Part shown: positions 15,508-24,790 of the stretch, piece after piece
How the letters are laid out: every line of letters starts with the position of its first letter
Position numbering within the stretch: the first letter of the stretch is position 1
Assembly (NCBI GenBank): GCA_965197565.1
Contig: CBDANK010000002.1
Coordinates: 124,001 to 188,000, forward strand
DNA from: G963667675 sp965197565
Lineage (GTDB): Bacteria; Chloroflexota; Dehalococcoidia; Lucifugimonadales; UBA3495
DNA length: 64,000 nt
Direction: 5' to 3'
Made by a program: the position numbers and the translations under genes
Notes under the pieces: model-generated
The model's database searches: none
Seen by the model: only the letters and a program-made list of their open reading frames with translations
What the model was told of the DNA's origin: nothing

Positions 15508-16536
15508 ATGGTGTCTTCTAACAACGAAACGCCCACCGATGTGAAGGGAGTTATCTTCTCGGGGATGCGGCCCACTGGGCGGTTGCATCTTGGCAACTAC
15601 CTTGGCGCCCTACAGAACTGGGTGGCGCTGCAACAAGAATATCGTTGCATCTACTGCGCGGTGGACGTACACGCTCTAACCACCGTAGAGGGCGCTGCCG
15701 AAACCGCCGAAATCCAACCCAACATCCGAGACATGGTCCTAGACTGGCTGGCTGCAGGGGTCGACGCCGAAAAGTCTGTGGTTTTTGTTCAGTCCCAGGT
15801 CCCGGAGGTTATGAGCTTACACACCCTCCTTAGCATGGTAACTCCCCTGGGTTGGTTGATGCGGGTCCCCACCTTCAAAGAAAAAGTCCGGCAGATGGAC
15901 CAGACCGAAGAAAGCGTCAACTACGGCTTGGTGGGTTATCCGGTGCTCCAGACCGCCGACATCATTCTCTACAAGGCCGACACTGTGCCCGTGGGCCAAG
16001 ACCAAGTGCCCCACCTAGAGCTGGCTCGGGAGATCGTCCGCCGCTTCAACAACCGCTTCGGGAATACCTTTCCCGAGCCCCAAGCCAAGCTTACGGAGGA
16101 CCCGTTGATCCTCGGCCTCGACGGACAGCAGAAGATGAGCAAGTCGCTGGACAACCACCTAGAGTTAGCCGGGACGCCGGAAGATACAAACCGCCGGGTG
16201 TCCACCGCCTTCACCGACCCGCAGCGGGTGCGCCGGGACATTCCGGGCCGCCCGGAAGTCTGCAACGTCTATTCCCTGCACAAGATATTCAGTCCTCCTG
16301 GAGAGGCAGCGGCCGTTTACGATGAGTGCACCACCGCCCAAAGAGGGTGCGTCGACTGCAAGCGCCACTTGGCCGCCGGTATCAACAGCTATCTGGAGCC
16401 CTTCAGAGAGCGGCGGCGCGAGTACGAAGCCCAACCCGGCTTCGTCCGGGACGTGTTGGAAGATGGGGCCAACAAAGCCAGGGCCATCGCGCAAAGCACC
16501 CTGGAAGAGGTCTACCAGAAGATGGGCCTTGCCTAA
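15508..16536 (+). CDS. trpS: Tryptophanyl-tRNA synthetase
   Basis: This class I aminoacyl-tRNA synthetase charges tRNA-Trp. The 342-residue length is typical. RPTGRLHLGNY holds the HIGH-type motif (HLGN) and KMSKSLDNH the KMSKS loop. The middle portion LVGYPVLQTADIILY and VGQDQVPHLELARE carries tryptophan-binding residues. ATG 15508 is preferred over the in-frame TTG 15502. No T-box leader could be recognised in the 170 bases upstream. It is followed 75 bases later by an inositol monophosphatase-like gene. Confidence 0.96.
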   Translation: MVSSNNETPTDVKGVIFSGMRPTGRLHLGNYLGALQNWVALQQEYRCIYCAVDVHALTTVEGAAETAEIQPNIRDMVLDWLAAGVDAEKSVVFVQSQVPEVMSLHTLLSMVTPLGWLMRVPTFKEKVRQMDQTEESVNYGLVGYPVLQTADIILYKADTVPVGQDQVPHLELAREIVRRFNNRFGNTFPEPQAKLTEDPLILGLDGQQKMSKSLDNHLELAGTPEDTNRRVSTAFTDPQRVRRDIPGRPEVCNVYSLHKIFSPPGEAAAVYDECTTAQRGCVDCKRHLAAGINSYLEPFRERRREYEAQPGFVRDVLEDGANKARAIAQSTLEEVYQKMGLA

Positions 16537-16611
16537 TGGGCAGCCATTGACTCTTAGCAATAGGGTTGACTGCAGGCCAATAATGGCTGACAGATCGGAC
16601 AGTAATACCTT

Positions 16612-17436
16612 ATGACCCAAACACCCTCCGGCCAACTCCCCCGTTCCAAGTCCGGGGGGTCTGCCATGGACGTAGCCACGGAGGCGGCCCGCCAAGCGGG
16701 TAAAATCCTTCGCGACCGGCTCCCCACATCCAAAGAGATCGGCTTCAAGGGACAAAAGGACATCGTCACCGATGTGGATTTGGCGGCAGAACACGCGGCA
16801 CTAGGCATCCTTCGACAAGAATACCCCCACTTCGGCATCCTTTCCGAGGAGTCGGAGCCCGTCGCGTCTTCTTCCCAATATACCTGGGTGGTGGACCCAT
16901 TGGACGGCACCCGCAACTACGCCAGCGGCATTGGCCACTTCTGCACCGTCGTTGCGCTGTCCGACGGCAACGACCCGGTGCTGGGCGTCACTTACGACCC
17001 GCTGCGAGAGGAGCTTTACAGTGCCGAGTTGGGAATGGGGGCTTTCCTCAACGGCAAGCCTTTGGCTGTTTCCGAAAACCGGAACCTGAGCCAGTCGCTG
17101 TTGTGCTGCGACATGGGTTATGTGGACGAGAAAGCGGGGCAGGCCATCGAACTGATCCGGTTTCTCTGGCCCGGGATGCTAAGCATACGCCTTATGGGGT
17201 CGTCCGCCTTGGGCGTTGCTTACGCCGCCGCTGGCCGGGTCGACCTATACTTCCACCACTCCCTGTCTCCCTGGGACATTGCCGCCGGTTTGGTGTTGGT
17301 CCGGGAGGCCGGCGGTATCGTAGTGGACAAGCGGGGGCAACCAGCCGACCTGCGTACCTCCAGTGTCATCGCCTCCAGCCCTCAGTTGGTCCAACGGTTT
17401 CTGGAAGCCACCGAAGGCTTGGCTTGGCGAAAGTAA
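16612..17436 (+). CDS. Inositol monophosphatase-family phosphatase
   Basis: This 274-residue protein belongs to the Mg-dependent, Li-sensitive phosphomonoesterase family. The metal-site motifs are SEES near residue 80, DPLDGTRNYASG near 97 and SPWDIAAGLVLVREAGG near 225. Members dephosphorylate myo-inositol phosphate, 3'-phosphoadenosine phosphate or fructose bisphosphate, and the sequence alone does not separate these. Since a myo-inositol-phosphate synthase and PI-type lipid genes lie at 34483-37325, release of free inositol is plausible, but those genes are 17 kb away. Confidence 0.88.
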   Translation: MTQTPSGQLPRSKSGGSAMDVATEAARQAGKILRDRLPTSKEIGFKGQKDIVTDVDLAAEHAALGILRQEYPHFGILSEESEPVASSSQYTWVVDPLDGTRNYASGIGHFCTVVALSDGNDPVLGVTYDPLREELYSAELGMGAFLNGKPLAVSENRNLSQSLLCCDMGYVDEKAGQAIELIRFLWPGMLSIRLMGSSALGVAYAAAGRVDLYFHHSLSPWDIAAGLVLVREAGGIVVDKRGQPADLRTSSVIASSPQLVQRFLEATEGLAWRK

Positions 17437-17524
17437 CGCTCCTCGTGATGTCTGAGCTTGCCAGCCCCTTTCATCCTACGAAATCTGAGCGGGCGGACAC
17501 ACTCTGGCGATATTGCTTTTCTGA

Positions 17525-17553
17525 TTGACATCCTTAGAGCAGGCAATTACATT
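17525..17553 (+). promoter_or_regulatory. Sigma-70 promoter for the luciferase-like gene
   Basis: TTGACA at 17525-17530, a 17-base spacer and TACATT at 17548-17553, about 90 bases before ATG 17643. Confidence 0.6.
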
Positions 17554-17642
17554 ACCGTAAGTTAGGCCCTAGCGGCCAGAGATAGTGCTTGTCTCAGACG
17601 GTTTCTAAAGTCAAGGCGTTCAATATTAACAGGAGGTAACTC

Positions 17643-18749
17643 ATGGCGCAGATAGAGTTTGCAATGTCGGAGGATGGCCTGCTCAACTACTTCGACGATG
17701 TCCCAGAGGCGGTTGACCGCTATGAGAGTTTGATTCGAGAAGTAGAACTTGCCGAAGAAATGGGGTTTAAATACCACTTCACCATCGAACATCAAAGCAC
17801 CCACTTCGGTCAGATCCAATCTCCAATGGTATATTTTGCGGCCCTAGCACAACGCACCAGCACCATTCGGTTTGCCCAGATGGTCTTGAACACGACCTTC
17901 TACCATCCCATGCGTTTTGCCATGGACACGGCTATGATCGACCAGTTGTCCCGCGGCCGGATGGAGGTTGGAGTAGGCGCAGGGCCTCTCCGGTTCGAAA
18001 CCGACCGCTGGAAACTACCCTTCTCCGACCGGCGGGAAAGGTTCCCCGAGTTCATGGAAATTGTAAAGAAGGCGTGGACCGAGGAGCGCATTAATTATCA
18101 AGGCAAGATTTGGCAGTTGGACAATGCGATTTCCTTGCCCAGACCTTATCAGAAACCCCACCCGCCCATTTGGTATGGCGGGCGCAGCAAATGGTCGCTG
18201 GAGTGGGCTGTTGCCAATCATGCCAATCTTGGCGCTTTCCTGCGTACCGACCAGGAGGTAGCTGAAACCTTTAACCAGTACAAGCAAATGTGCAGGGAGG
18301 CGGGCTTGGAAGATAACATGCCCCTCACCTACCTTACCCGAAGCGTCTATGTTGCGGAGACCGATGAGCAGGCCTTTGAGGAAGTCAACAACTATCTACC
18401 TCAGGCCTATGCATGGGGTGAGCACAAGTACGACTCGATACCGAACCTGGGCGAGTATAAATCCGAAGGCACGCAAGAAGATCAAAGAGGCCAAGCCATG
18501 TTCACCGGCACCAAGAGCGGCGTTGACTTCTGGCTGGAAAATGACCTGGCTTACGTAGGAAGCCCCGACACGGTGATTCAGCGAATCAAGGAAGCCCACA
18601 AGGTCACTGGCTTCGATATTCTGGGCGCCAGGTTCCGCTTCGGTGGAATGTCCGATGAAATGGTGCAGGATGCCATCAGGCTCTTCGGGGAGAAGGTCAT
18701 CCCGGCCTTTGCCCAGGTACCCGCATCCGCCAGGCAGAACGGCAGTTAG
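17643..18749 (+). CDS. Luciferase-like monooxygenase-family flavin/F420 oxidoreductase
   Basis: This is a TIM-barrel enzyme of the bacterial luciferase-like (LLM) family, 368 residues, using FMN or F420. Typical features are the FTIEHQ turn early on, the LGYDSLW-like GFKYHFTIEH segment, DQLSRGRMEVGVGAG and KPHPPIWYGG before the substrate region. The ribosome binding site AGGAGGT precedes ATG 17643. The substrate cannot be inferred. The following dehydrogenase and the CoA transferase suggest organic acid catabolism, but that is conjecture. Confidence 0.85.
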   Translation: MAQIEFAMSEDGLLNYFDDVPEAVDRYESLIREVELAEEMGFKYHFTIEHQSTHFGQIQSPMVYFAALAQRTSTIRFAQMVLNTTFYHPMRFAMDTAMIDQLSRGRMEVGVGAGPLRFETDRWKLPFSDRRERFPEFMEIVKKAWTEERINYQGKIWQLDNAISLPRPYQKPHPPIWYGGRSKWSLEWAVANHANLGAFLRTDQEVAETFNQYKQMCREAGLEDNMPLTYLTRSVYVAETDEQAFEEVNNYLPQAYAWGEHKYDSIPNLGEYKSEGTQEDQRGQAMFTGTKSGVDFWLENDLAYVGSPDTVIQRIKEAHKVTGFDILGARFRFGGMSDEMVQDAIRLFGEKVIPAFAQVPASARQNGS

Positions 18750-18790
18750 TCCGGGTCTCCAATTGCCAAGTCCGGGAAAAGGGGTTTCGT

Positions 18791-19735
18791 ATGGACATCG
18801 GGTTTGTCGGGGTAGGAAACATGGGGGCCGGTATGGCCAACAACTTGATCAAGGCAGGCCATAGTCTTATCATTCACGACCTTGTCCGGGAAAGAGCCAC
18901 TCCCCTCTTGGAGCAAGGCGCCAGGTGGGCTGATTCGCCTCGGGAAGCGGCGGAAGCCAGCGAAATTACCTTCACGTCTCTGCCGGCTCCCGTGGACGTG
19001 GAGGCGGTGACTCTAGGGGACGGAGGAATCCTGGAGGGTTCGCGGCCGGGCACTGTCTATATCGACCTCAGCAGCAACTCGGTGAGCCTGGTGCGACGGA
19101 TGTACGAAGTCTTTGAAGCCAGAGGGGTTCACATGTTGGACGCCCCGGTCAGCGGCGGAGTGAGCGGGGCCCGCAGCGGGAAGCTGGCGATCATGGTCGG
19201 CGGAGAAGAAGCCGTTTACCAGCGGGTCAAGCCGGTGTTGGACGACTTCGGCGATAACGTCGTCTACTGCGGCGGCATCGGCTCCGGCTCTGTGTGCAAG
19301 CTGATGCATAACTGCATCGGGGAAGTAACCAACCAAGCGATAACCGAGTGCTTCACCCTTGGCGTCAAAGCGGGGGTTGACATCAAGCCGCTATGGGAGA
19401 CGGTGCGCAGGGGCGTCTTCGGCCGGCTCGCCGGTGGTATTCACGAATTGCCAAACACTTGGTTCAGCGGCGATTTCGAGCCCGACTGGGAGAAGGGGTT
19501 CTTCGCCGTTAGACTGATGCGCAAGGATGTGGGCCTAGCCACCCAGTTGGGCAGGGATTACAACGTCCCCATGCCCTTGGCCAACTTGGCCGAGCAGGAC
19601 CTAGTGGAAGCGGTAAACCGGGGCTGGGGCGACGACCCCGCCAACAAGGTCCGCCTGCTGCAAGAGGAGCGGTCCGGTGTCCAGCTAAGGGCCGACTTCC
19701 CGGCGGGGAGCGCCAGTCTCGAGATCGAAGAATAA
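18791..19735 (+). CDS. NAD(P)-dependent beta-hydroxyacid dehydrogenase
   Basis: This 314-residue member of the 3-hydroxyisobutyrate dehydrogenase/tartronate semialdehyde reductase family opens with the nucleotide-binding pattern GFVGVGNMGAGMA. It carries the substrate loop DAPVSGGVSGA and the catalytic Lys in VCKLMHNCIGE. Substrates are small beta-hydroxyacids, not distinguishable here. It follows the luciferase-like gene by 41 bases on the same strand, so the two are probably cotranscribed. Confidence 0.88.
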   Translation: MDIGFVGVGNMGAGMANNLIKAGHSLIIHDLVRERATPLLEQGARWADSPREAAEASEITFTSLPAPVDVEAVTLGDGGILEGSRPGTVYIDLSSNSVSLVRRMYEVFEARGVHMLDAPVSGGVSGARSGKLAIMVGGEEAVYQRVKPVLDDFGDNVVYCGGIGSGSVCKLMHNCIGEVTNQAITECFTLGVKAGVDIKPLWETVRRGVFGRLAGGIHELPNTWFSGDFEPDWEKGFFAVRLMRKDVGLATQLGRDYNVPMPLANLAEQDLVEAVNRGWGDDPANKVRLLQEERSGVQLRADFPAGSASLEIEE

Positions 19736-19776
19736 AGAAAAGCAGGCGAGGAGTTCGGGAAGGCCGGGGCACCCGG

Positions 19777-20985
19777 TCAGCAAACAGTAACCCAGGCTTG
19801 GAGCAGGCTATTCACTTCTTCTAAAGAGAACCCGAACTCTTTGAGGATTTCTACGCTGTGCTCGCCTAGCGACGGCGCCCGGCGGCGGATGCGGCCGGGC
19901 GTCTCAGACAGCTTCACCGGGATTCCGATGTTACGTAAAGTCCCCAACTCCGGGTCTTCCAGGTCAACCAGCATGTCCCTGGCCTGCACCTGGGGGTCTT
20001 GGTAAACCTGTTCCATATTGTAAATCGGTCCGGCCACCACCCCGGCTTCCTCGAACAGCTCCATCCAGTAATCGGTGGTCTGCTGTATAAAGGTTTCCTC
20101 CAGCAGGGCGGCCAACTCAGCCTCACGCTTTTTACGGTCGCCGGGTATTTCGAACCGGGGGTCGCTAATCAAGTCTTCCCGGTCGATACTGCGGCAAAGC
20201 TGCATCCAAGTCCGTTGGGTCCCGGCTCCGATGTTTATATAACCGTCCTTGGTTCTGAGGGCTTGGTACGGCGCCGACACTCGGTGGGCCGACCCCAGAG
20301 GACCGGGTATCTCGCCGTCGACCAAGTATACAGAGGATTCCCAGACGGTGAACGAAATCCCAGCCTCCAGCAGCGACGTATCCACCATCTGGCCCCGGCC
20401 GGTCCGTTGTGCGTGAATATAGGCGCACAAAACGCCGTTGGCGGCCAGCAGTCCAGCCGAAATATCGGTGATGGGCACGCCTACTTTCGCCGGCGGCCGG
20501 TCCGGGTGGCCGGTGATACTCATCAGGCCGCTCATCCCCTGGGCCACCAAGTCGAAACCGCCGCGGTTCCGGTAGGGGCCGGTGCTGCCGAAGCCGGAGA
20601 CGGTGCAATAAACCAGTCCAGGTTTAAGCTTGGCCAGTTCCGGGTAGCCCAGTCCCAGCCGCTCCATCACCCCGGGACGGAAGTTTTCTACCAGCACATC
20701 GGCCCGCTCCACCAACCGGCGAAAAGCCGCTTGGCCCCTTTCGTCTCTTAGGTCCAGGACCAGACTGCGTTTATTACGGTTCAGAGCTAAGAACCCCGCC
20801 GACCAGCCGTCAATAAATGGAGGTCCCATTCGCCGGTTGTCGTCTCCGCCGTTTGGCTTCTCCACCTTGATGACGTTAGCCCCCATGTCGGCTAGCATCA
20901 TGGTGCAAGTGGGCCCGGCCAGGATCTGGGTTAGATCGACTACCACCACTCCAGAAAGAGGACCGGCATCGGAGTCTAGGCTCAT
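19777..20985 (-). CDS. CaiB/BaiF-type (family III) CoA transferase
   Basis: Family III enzymes move CoA between carboxylic acids through an Asp-linked intermediate. The 402-residue protein has the N-terminal pattern VVDLTQILAGPTCTMMLADMGA, VIKVEKP and DLKRNK-like NRNKRSLVLDL. GGFDLVAQGMSG contains the catalytic Asp. Length is normal. ATG 20985 is chosen because the family signature starts there; the frame continues open to 21084. It converges with the dehydrogenase gene, and its substrates are unknown. Confidence 0.9.
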   Translation of the reverse strand: MSLDSDAGPLSGVVVVDLTQILAGPTCTMMLADMGANVIKVEKPNGGDDNRRMGPPFIDGWSAGFLALNRNKRSLVLDLRDERGQAAFRRLVERADVLVENFRPGVMERLGLGYPELAKLKPGLVYCTVSGFGSTGPYRNRGGFDLVAQGMSGLMSITGHPDRPPAKVGVPITDISAGLLAANGVLCAYIHAQRTGRGQMVDTSLLEAGISFTVWESSVYLVDGEIPGPLGSAHRVSAPYQALRTKDGYINIGAGTQRTWMQLCRSIDREDLISDPRFEIPGDRKKREAELAALLEETFIQQTTDYWMELFEEAGVVAGPIYNMEQVYQDPQVQARDMLVDLEDPELGTLRNIGIPVKLSETPGRIRRRAPSLGEHSVEILKEFGFSLEEVNSLLQAWVTVC

Positions 20986-21126
20986 TTTTCCACCACCATC
21001 GCCGCGATAGTTCTCTAATCGCAGGCCGCGAATCTTTCCCGTCCGGTTGGCGTCTGAAGTATACTGAATCCAAGCCCGAAACAAAAAGCCGTGGGAAGCC
21101 CCGCTAGGGTAAAGGCCCTGCCTCGG

Positions 21127-21828
21127 ATGCTCAACATCGAAGACTACTTGGACTACATCACCAATTCGACCATTCTATCATTCGCCGCCGCCTTACTGGC
21201 CGGCTATTTGCTGGGCGCTATCCCCTTTGCCCACCTGGCAGGCAAGTTCCGAGGAGTGGACGTTTTCCGCACCGGCTCACGGAGGGCCGGGACAGCTAAC
21301 GTGTTCTGGAACATCGGCCGAGGAACGGGCATTGTGGTGCTGGTGGGGGACGTGGCCAAAGGTTCGACAGCGGTAGTAATCGCCGGATTGCTGGGCCTGC
21401 CCTGGCCGCTAACTTTGCTGGTCGGCGGGGCCGTTATTCTGGGTCATTGGAATTCAGTTTTTTCCGGGTTTCGAGGCGGAGACGGCATGGCTGCCTTAAT
21501 GGGCGTTACCATTACTCTACAGCCGGTCCTGGCCTTATTGGGCCTCCTCATCGGCACCGTCGCCTTGTTGTTCTTGCGGCGCTCCAGTCTACGAGGGTTC
21601 GGGGCATTGTCGACCTGTTTTATAGTCATCCTGGGAGTGAGCCAAACCTACCAAATAGACCGGGATTTGGTCATGGGTCTGGCGGCCCTAGCCATTCTGG
21701 TGCTCTTTCACAGCATGGCATTCCACCGGGCGCGAAGAAGAACATCTGACGAGGAAGATTCCTTGGATGCAGACTTGGGCTCTGATGAGGAATCGGAATT
21801 GGACACGCCCACTGTGGGAAGCCGTTAA
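21127..21828 (+). CDS. PlsY-family glycerol-3-phosphate acyltransferase (first paralogue)
   Basis: PlsY is a multi-span membrane enzyme that acylates glycerol-3-phosphate from acyl-phosphate. This 233-residue protein has the family signatures GYLLGAIPFAHL, RTGSRRAGTANVFW and GHWNSVFSGFRGGDGMA, with about six hydrophobic segments. The motif usually read GSGNxGxTN is altered to GSRRAGTAN, and the GGKGVA-type motif to GGDGMA, so it may be a divergent paralogue. ATG 21127 is preferred over GTG 21091. The acidic tail (after residue 205) is unusual. A second plsY is at 26005. Confidence 0.8.
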   Translation: MLNIEDYLDYITNSTILSFAAALLAGYLLGAIPFAHLAGKFRGVDVFRTGSRRAGTANVFWNIGRGTGIVVLVGDVAKGSTAVVIAGLLGLPWPLTLLVGGAVILGHWNSVFSGFRGGDGMAALMGVTITLQPVLALLGLLIGTVALLFLRRSSLRGFGALSTCFIVILGVSQTYQIDRDLVMGLAALAILVLFHSMAFHRARRRTSDEEDSLDADLGSDEESELDTPTVGSR

Positions 21829-23003
21829 TCTCGATCTCCACCATCGAGCAGGGGGCGGTCTTCTTTTAGCTGGCGCAGCTTCATAACCCAACCCAAGCTG
21901 TCGTCTTCAGAGGCCTCTTTACGGAACTGTGGCACCAGTTGAATCGCTCGTTCCAGATGCCGCTCGCACCGGTCCAGGTTGCTGTTCTGAGCGTACAATC
22001 TGGCGGCGTTATAATGGGCGGCAGCGAAATTGGGGTCCATGTCCACAGCCGCCAGGTACTCTCCCAGTGCGTCCTCAGCCGCACCCAATACCTCCAACGC
22101 CGCCCCCCGGTTGCTTCGAGCCTCGGCGAATTCCGGGCGCAGGGCCAATGCCTGAGTGTAGTCGTCGAAAGCCTGTTGGTAATCGCCCAACGCATCGAAG
22201 GCCAGACCGCGGTTGTTGAACGCCTCGGCGTCTTCGGGTGAAATCTGGACCACTTGAGAATAATCGGAAATGGTGTCTTCCAGCCGGCCCAGGTAATAGT
22301 TGGTCCTCGCCCGGTTAAAGAAAGCGTCGGCGTTGAAAGGGTCATGTCGTAGAGCGGCGGTATAATCGGAGATGGCCTGCTCGTGGCGTCCCAATTCGTC
22401 CAGAGATGCGCCGCGGTTAAGATAGGCGTTGGACAGCGTGGGAAGCAGAGCAATGACTTGGTCGAAGTCGGTCACAGCCTCGGTATGCCGGCCAAGGCGG
22501 GCCAGCACAACAGCGCGGTTGTAATAAGCCTGAAGATACTCCGGGTTGCTTCCGATGGCCCGGCTGTAGTCAGATAACGCCAAGTCATGCTCACCCAGGT
22601 CATCGTGGACGTTGCCCCTCTGATAGTGGGCTTCAGCCAGGGTCGGATCACGTTCTATGACGGCGGTAAACTGTCTGGCCGCTTCGTCCAGTCTTTTCGA
22701 TCGTAGATAAGCCAGTCCCAGATTGAACCTGGCGTCCAGATGGGCCGGCTCCTTCTCTAGAATTCCCTGGTACACCTCTCCGGCTTCGGCGTAACGGTTT
22801 ACGGCGAAACAGCCATTTCCGTACAACAAACGGGTTTCCGTGGCGCCGGCCGTTTCCAATCCAGCCAGCAGGCGCTCCAACTCCTCCCGGACTTGACCGG
22901 ACAACCTCCCGCCTCGGGGGCGAGGCGTCAGACGCCCTAGGCCCACACCATTCTCAGCCAGCAAGGCCGATAAACGCTCCAACAAAGTATGCTTAGTTTC
23001 CAT
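21825..23003 (-). CDS. Tetratricopeptide repeat protein
   Basis: This 392-residue protein has a helical head followed by about eight consecutive TPR units of 34 residues, each with the AxxxxxRGxxxxxLGxxxxAxxDYxxA pattern (for example AYLNRGASLDELGRHEQAIS). TPR arrays bind other proteins, and no catalytic domain is attached. The frame is open to 23339, but ATG 23003 begins the convincing protein. Its stop overlaps the end of plsY on the opposite strand by four bases. No signal peptide is visible, so it is probably cytoplasmic. Confidence 0.85.
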   Translation of the reverse strand: METKHTLLERLSALLAENGVGLGRLTPRPRGGRLSGQVREELERLLAGLETAGATETRLLYGNGCFAVNRYAEAGEVYQGILEKEPAHLDARFNLGLAYLRSKRLDEAARQFTAVIERDPTLAEAHYQRGNVHDDLGEHDLALSDYSRAIGSNPEYLQAYYNRAVVLARLGRHTEAVTDFDQVIALLPTLSNAYLNRGASLDELGRHEQAISDYTAALRHDPFNADAFFNRARTNYYLGRLEDTISDYSQVVQISPEDAEAFNNRGLAFDALGDYQQAFDDYTQALALRPEFAEARSNRGAALEVLGAAEDALGEYLAAVDMDPNFAAAHYNAARLYAQNSNLDRCERHLERAIQLVPQFRKEASEDDSLGWVMKLRQLKEDRPLLDGGDRD

Positions 23004-23147
23004 CAATACTGTGTCTCTCAGGTTTATAGCTATTCCCAGCGAGCCTGACGAACAATCCAAGCCGGGCCATCTGGTTTCGTACAGAGCAATCAACACGCTT
23101 CCATATAGAATATCACTGTGGAGAGATACTGAGAATGGGCGCCCTCG

Positions 23148-23177
23148 TTGATTAACCAATAGCCGAGCATTTACAAT
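23148..23177 (+). promoter_or_regulatory. Sigma-70 promoter for the glutaredoxin-like selenoprotein gene
   Basis: TTGATT at 23148-23153, an 18-base spacer and TACAAT at 23172-23177. The start codon GTG 23214 lies 37 bases further on, preceded by GGAGA. Confidence 0.55.
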
Positions 23178-23213
23178 GAAGGCGATGCAGTTAATTTGCC
23201 TGGAGAATTTTAC

Positions 23214-23453
23214 GTGACGCAAGCAAACCAAACCCAGTTCATACTTTACACCCATCCCGACTGCGCCTTCTCCGCCGCAGCCAAAATGGACTACCGCAAA
23301 CGCAAAGTGGACTTCGTCGAGATCGACGTATCGAAACAAAAAGACAAAGTCGCGGAATTGGAACAGCTAACCGGCGGAGAAAGAATCACTCCGGTGATGA
23401 TCGAAAACGGCAATGTGATAATTGGCTTCAAGGGAAACACTTGAGAGTTCTAG
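23214..23453 (+). CDS. Glutaredoxin-like selenoprotein ending in Sec-Glu-Phe (Uxx-stop)
   Basis: Conceptual translation from GTG 23214, eight bases after GGAGA, gives a thioredoxin-fold protein: FILYTHPDCAFSAAAK (glutaredoxin active-site strand with CxxS instead of CxxC), then VDFVEIDVSK and the cis-Pro motif ITPVMIENG. An in-frame TGA at 23442-23444 seems to end the protein, but two codons later (GAG TTC) comes a TAG at 23451-23453. That yields a C-terminal Sec-Glu-Phe. A glutaredoxin-like family with a C-terminal Uxx-stop Sec is known to me (Uxx-star family). The CxxS site would leave Sec as a resolving or second redox residue. SelD at 5417 supports Sec decoding. Without recoding, the protein would end at Thr76. 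Confidence 0.75.
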
Positions 23454-23456
23454 TGC

Positions 23457-23471
23457 GGGTCAGTTAGACCC
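23457..23471 (+). promoter_or_regulatory. Candidate SECIS hairpin after the glutaredoxin-like Sec codon
   Basis: GGGTC (23457-23461) and GACCC (23467-23471) form a 5-bp stem around AGTTA. The loop lies 17 bases past the TGA, at the short end of the bacterial range. The loop has a G but no GGUC, so support is weaker than for selD. Most of the hairpin lies beyond the TAG. Confidence 0.45.
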
Positions 23472-23527
23472 AAAGCCGCCCCATTTCACCTGCCCTGTTC
23501 CGGCCCGTATTCACTGACAAAGGCTTC

Positions 23528-23556
23528 TTGTTGCTCTGTGCCGGCCGTGCTAGGAT
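23528..23556 (+). promoter_or_regulatory. Possible promoter for recA
   Basis: TTGTTG at 23528-23533, a 17-base spacer and TAGGAT at 23551-23556. ATG 23591 follows. No LexA-like box was recognised around it. Confidence 0.4.
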
Positions 23557-23590
23557 GCGTCCATAAGCCACAAAGACCGACGAACTGAGG

Positions 23591-24679
23591 ATGGCGGGAA
23601 TGGACCAAGACAAACTGACAGCATTGGAAATTGCTCTGGGCCGCATCGAGAAGGACTACGGAAAAGGTGCGGTGATGCGCTTGGGCGAGATAAGCCACCA
23701 GCTTATGACCGACGCTATCCCCACGGGTTCCTTAGCCCTGGATATGGTTCTGGGCATCGGTGGAATTCCCCGGGGGCGGGTCACTGAAGTTTTCGGGGCC
23801 GAGGCCGCCGGTAAGTCCACATTGGCCATCCATATAATGGCCGAAACTCAAAAAATCGGCGGCACTGCGGCCTATATTGACGTAGAGCACGCCTTGGACC
23901 CCACCTACGCCGGCAATTGCGGCCTTGACTTGGACCAACTCCTCATAGCTCAACCGGATAGCGCCGAACAAGCCCTGGATATAACGGAACAACTGGTCCG
24001 CAGCGGCGCCGTGGACGCCATTGTTGTGGACAGTGTCGCCGCCCTGGTTCCACAAGCGGAAATAGAAGGGGACATAGGAGACACCCACGTCGGGTTGCAA
24101 GCCAGGCTGATGTCCCAGGCCCTCCGGAAGCTCACCTCCACCATCCATCGCTCTCGTACCGCCGTGATCTTTATCAATCAACTCCGGGAAAAAATTGGCA
24201 TCTCCTACGGCAGTCCGGAAGTTACTCCCGGAGGTCGGGCCCTCAAGTTTTACAGCTCAGTGCGTATTGACCTCCGCCGAGTCGAGTCCATAAAACAGGG
24301 CTCGGAGGTGATCGGCAATCGAGTGAGAGCCCGTATAGTCAAAAACAAAGTCGCGGCTCCCTTCCGAGTAGCCGAGTTCGACATCATGTTCAGCAAGGGC
24401 ATCAGCAAGATGGGCGACCTCTTGGAGCTAGGCGTAGCCCAAGGGTTCGTCAAGAAATCCGGGGCCTTCTACTCCTACGGAGACACCAGGTTGGGCCAAG
24501 GGCGGGAAAACTCAAAGGACTTTCTGATCCATCACCCGGAGATCGCAGATTCCATCGAGGCTCGCCTTCGGGGGCTGTCGCCGGGCGCACCGGAACCTCA
24601 CCCCGACGCCGCCAAGCCCAACGAGCACACTGATGATCACCTAGTAGCCAGCACATCGGCGCTCGACGAAGCAGAGTAA
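23591..24679 (+). CDS. recA: RecA recombinase
   Basis: RecA polymerises on single-stranded DNA for strand exchange and triggers LexA cleavage. The 362-residue protein has a normal layout: N-terminal helix with LEIALGRIEKDYGKGAVMRLG, Walker A GAEAAGKST (the family usually has GPESSGKTT), the VDSVAALVPQAEIEGDIGD stretch, loop L2 FINQLREKIG with GSPEVTPGGRALKFYSSVR, then a C-terminal acidic tail rich in Glu, Asp and Pro. Only the Walker A loop departs from consensus, with Ala-Ala in place of Ser-Ser and Ser for Thr, which should remain functional. recX follows downstream. Confidence 0.98.
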   Translation: MAGMDQDKLTALEIALGRIEKDYGKGAVMRLGEISHQLMTDAIPTGSLALDMVLGIGGIPRGRVTEVFGAEAAGKSTLAIHIMAETQKIGGTAAYIDVEHALDPTYAGNCGLDLDQLLIAQPDSAEQALDITEQLVRSGAVDAIVVDSVAALVPQAEIEGDIGDTHVGLQARLMSQALRKLTSTIHRSRTAVIFINQLREKIGISYGSPEVTPGGRALKFYSSVRIDLRRVESIKQGSEVIGNRVRARIVKNKVAAPFRVAEFDIMFSKGISKMGDLLELGVAQGFVKKSGAFYSYGDTRLGQGRENSKDFLIHHPEIADSIEARLRGLSPGAPEPHPDAAKPNEHTDDHLVASTSALDEAE

Positions 24680-24790
24680 TGGCATGTGTTCAGTGCCTCA
24701 CCTTCCGGCTAGAGCCCGTCAACACCAGCGCGAACCCATCAAAGTGGGAGTTCAGGGGTCTGCACAGGATACCCCATAAAGTGAATAGGC

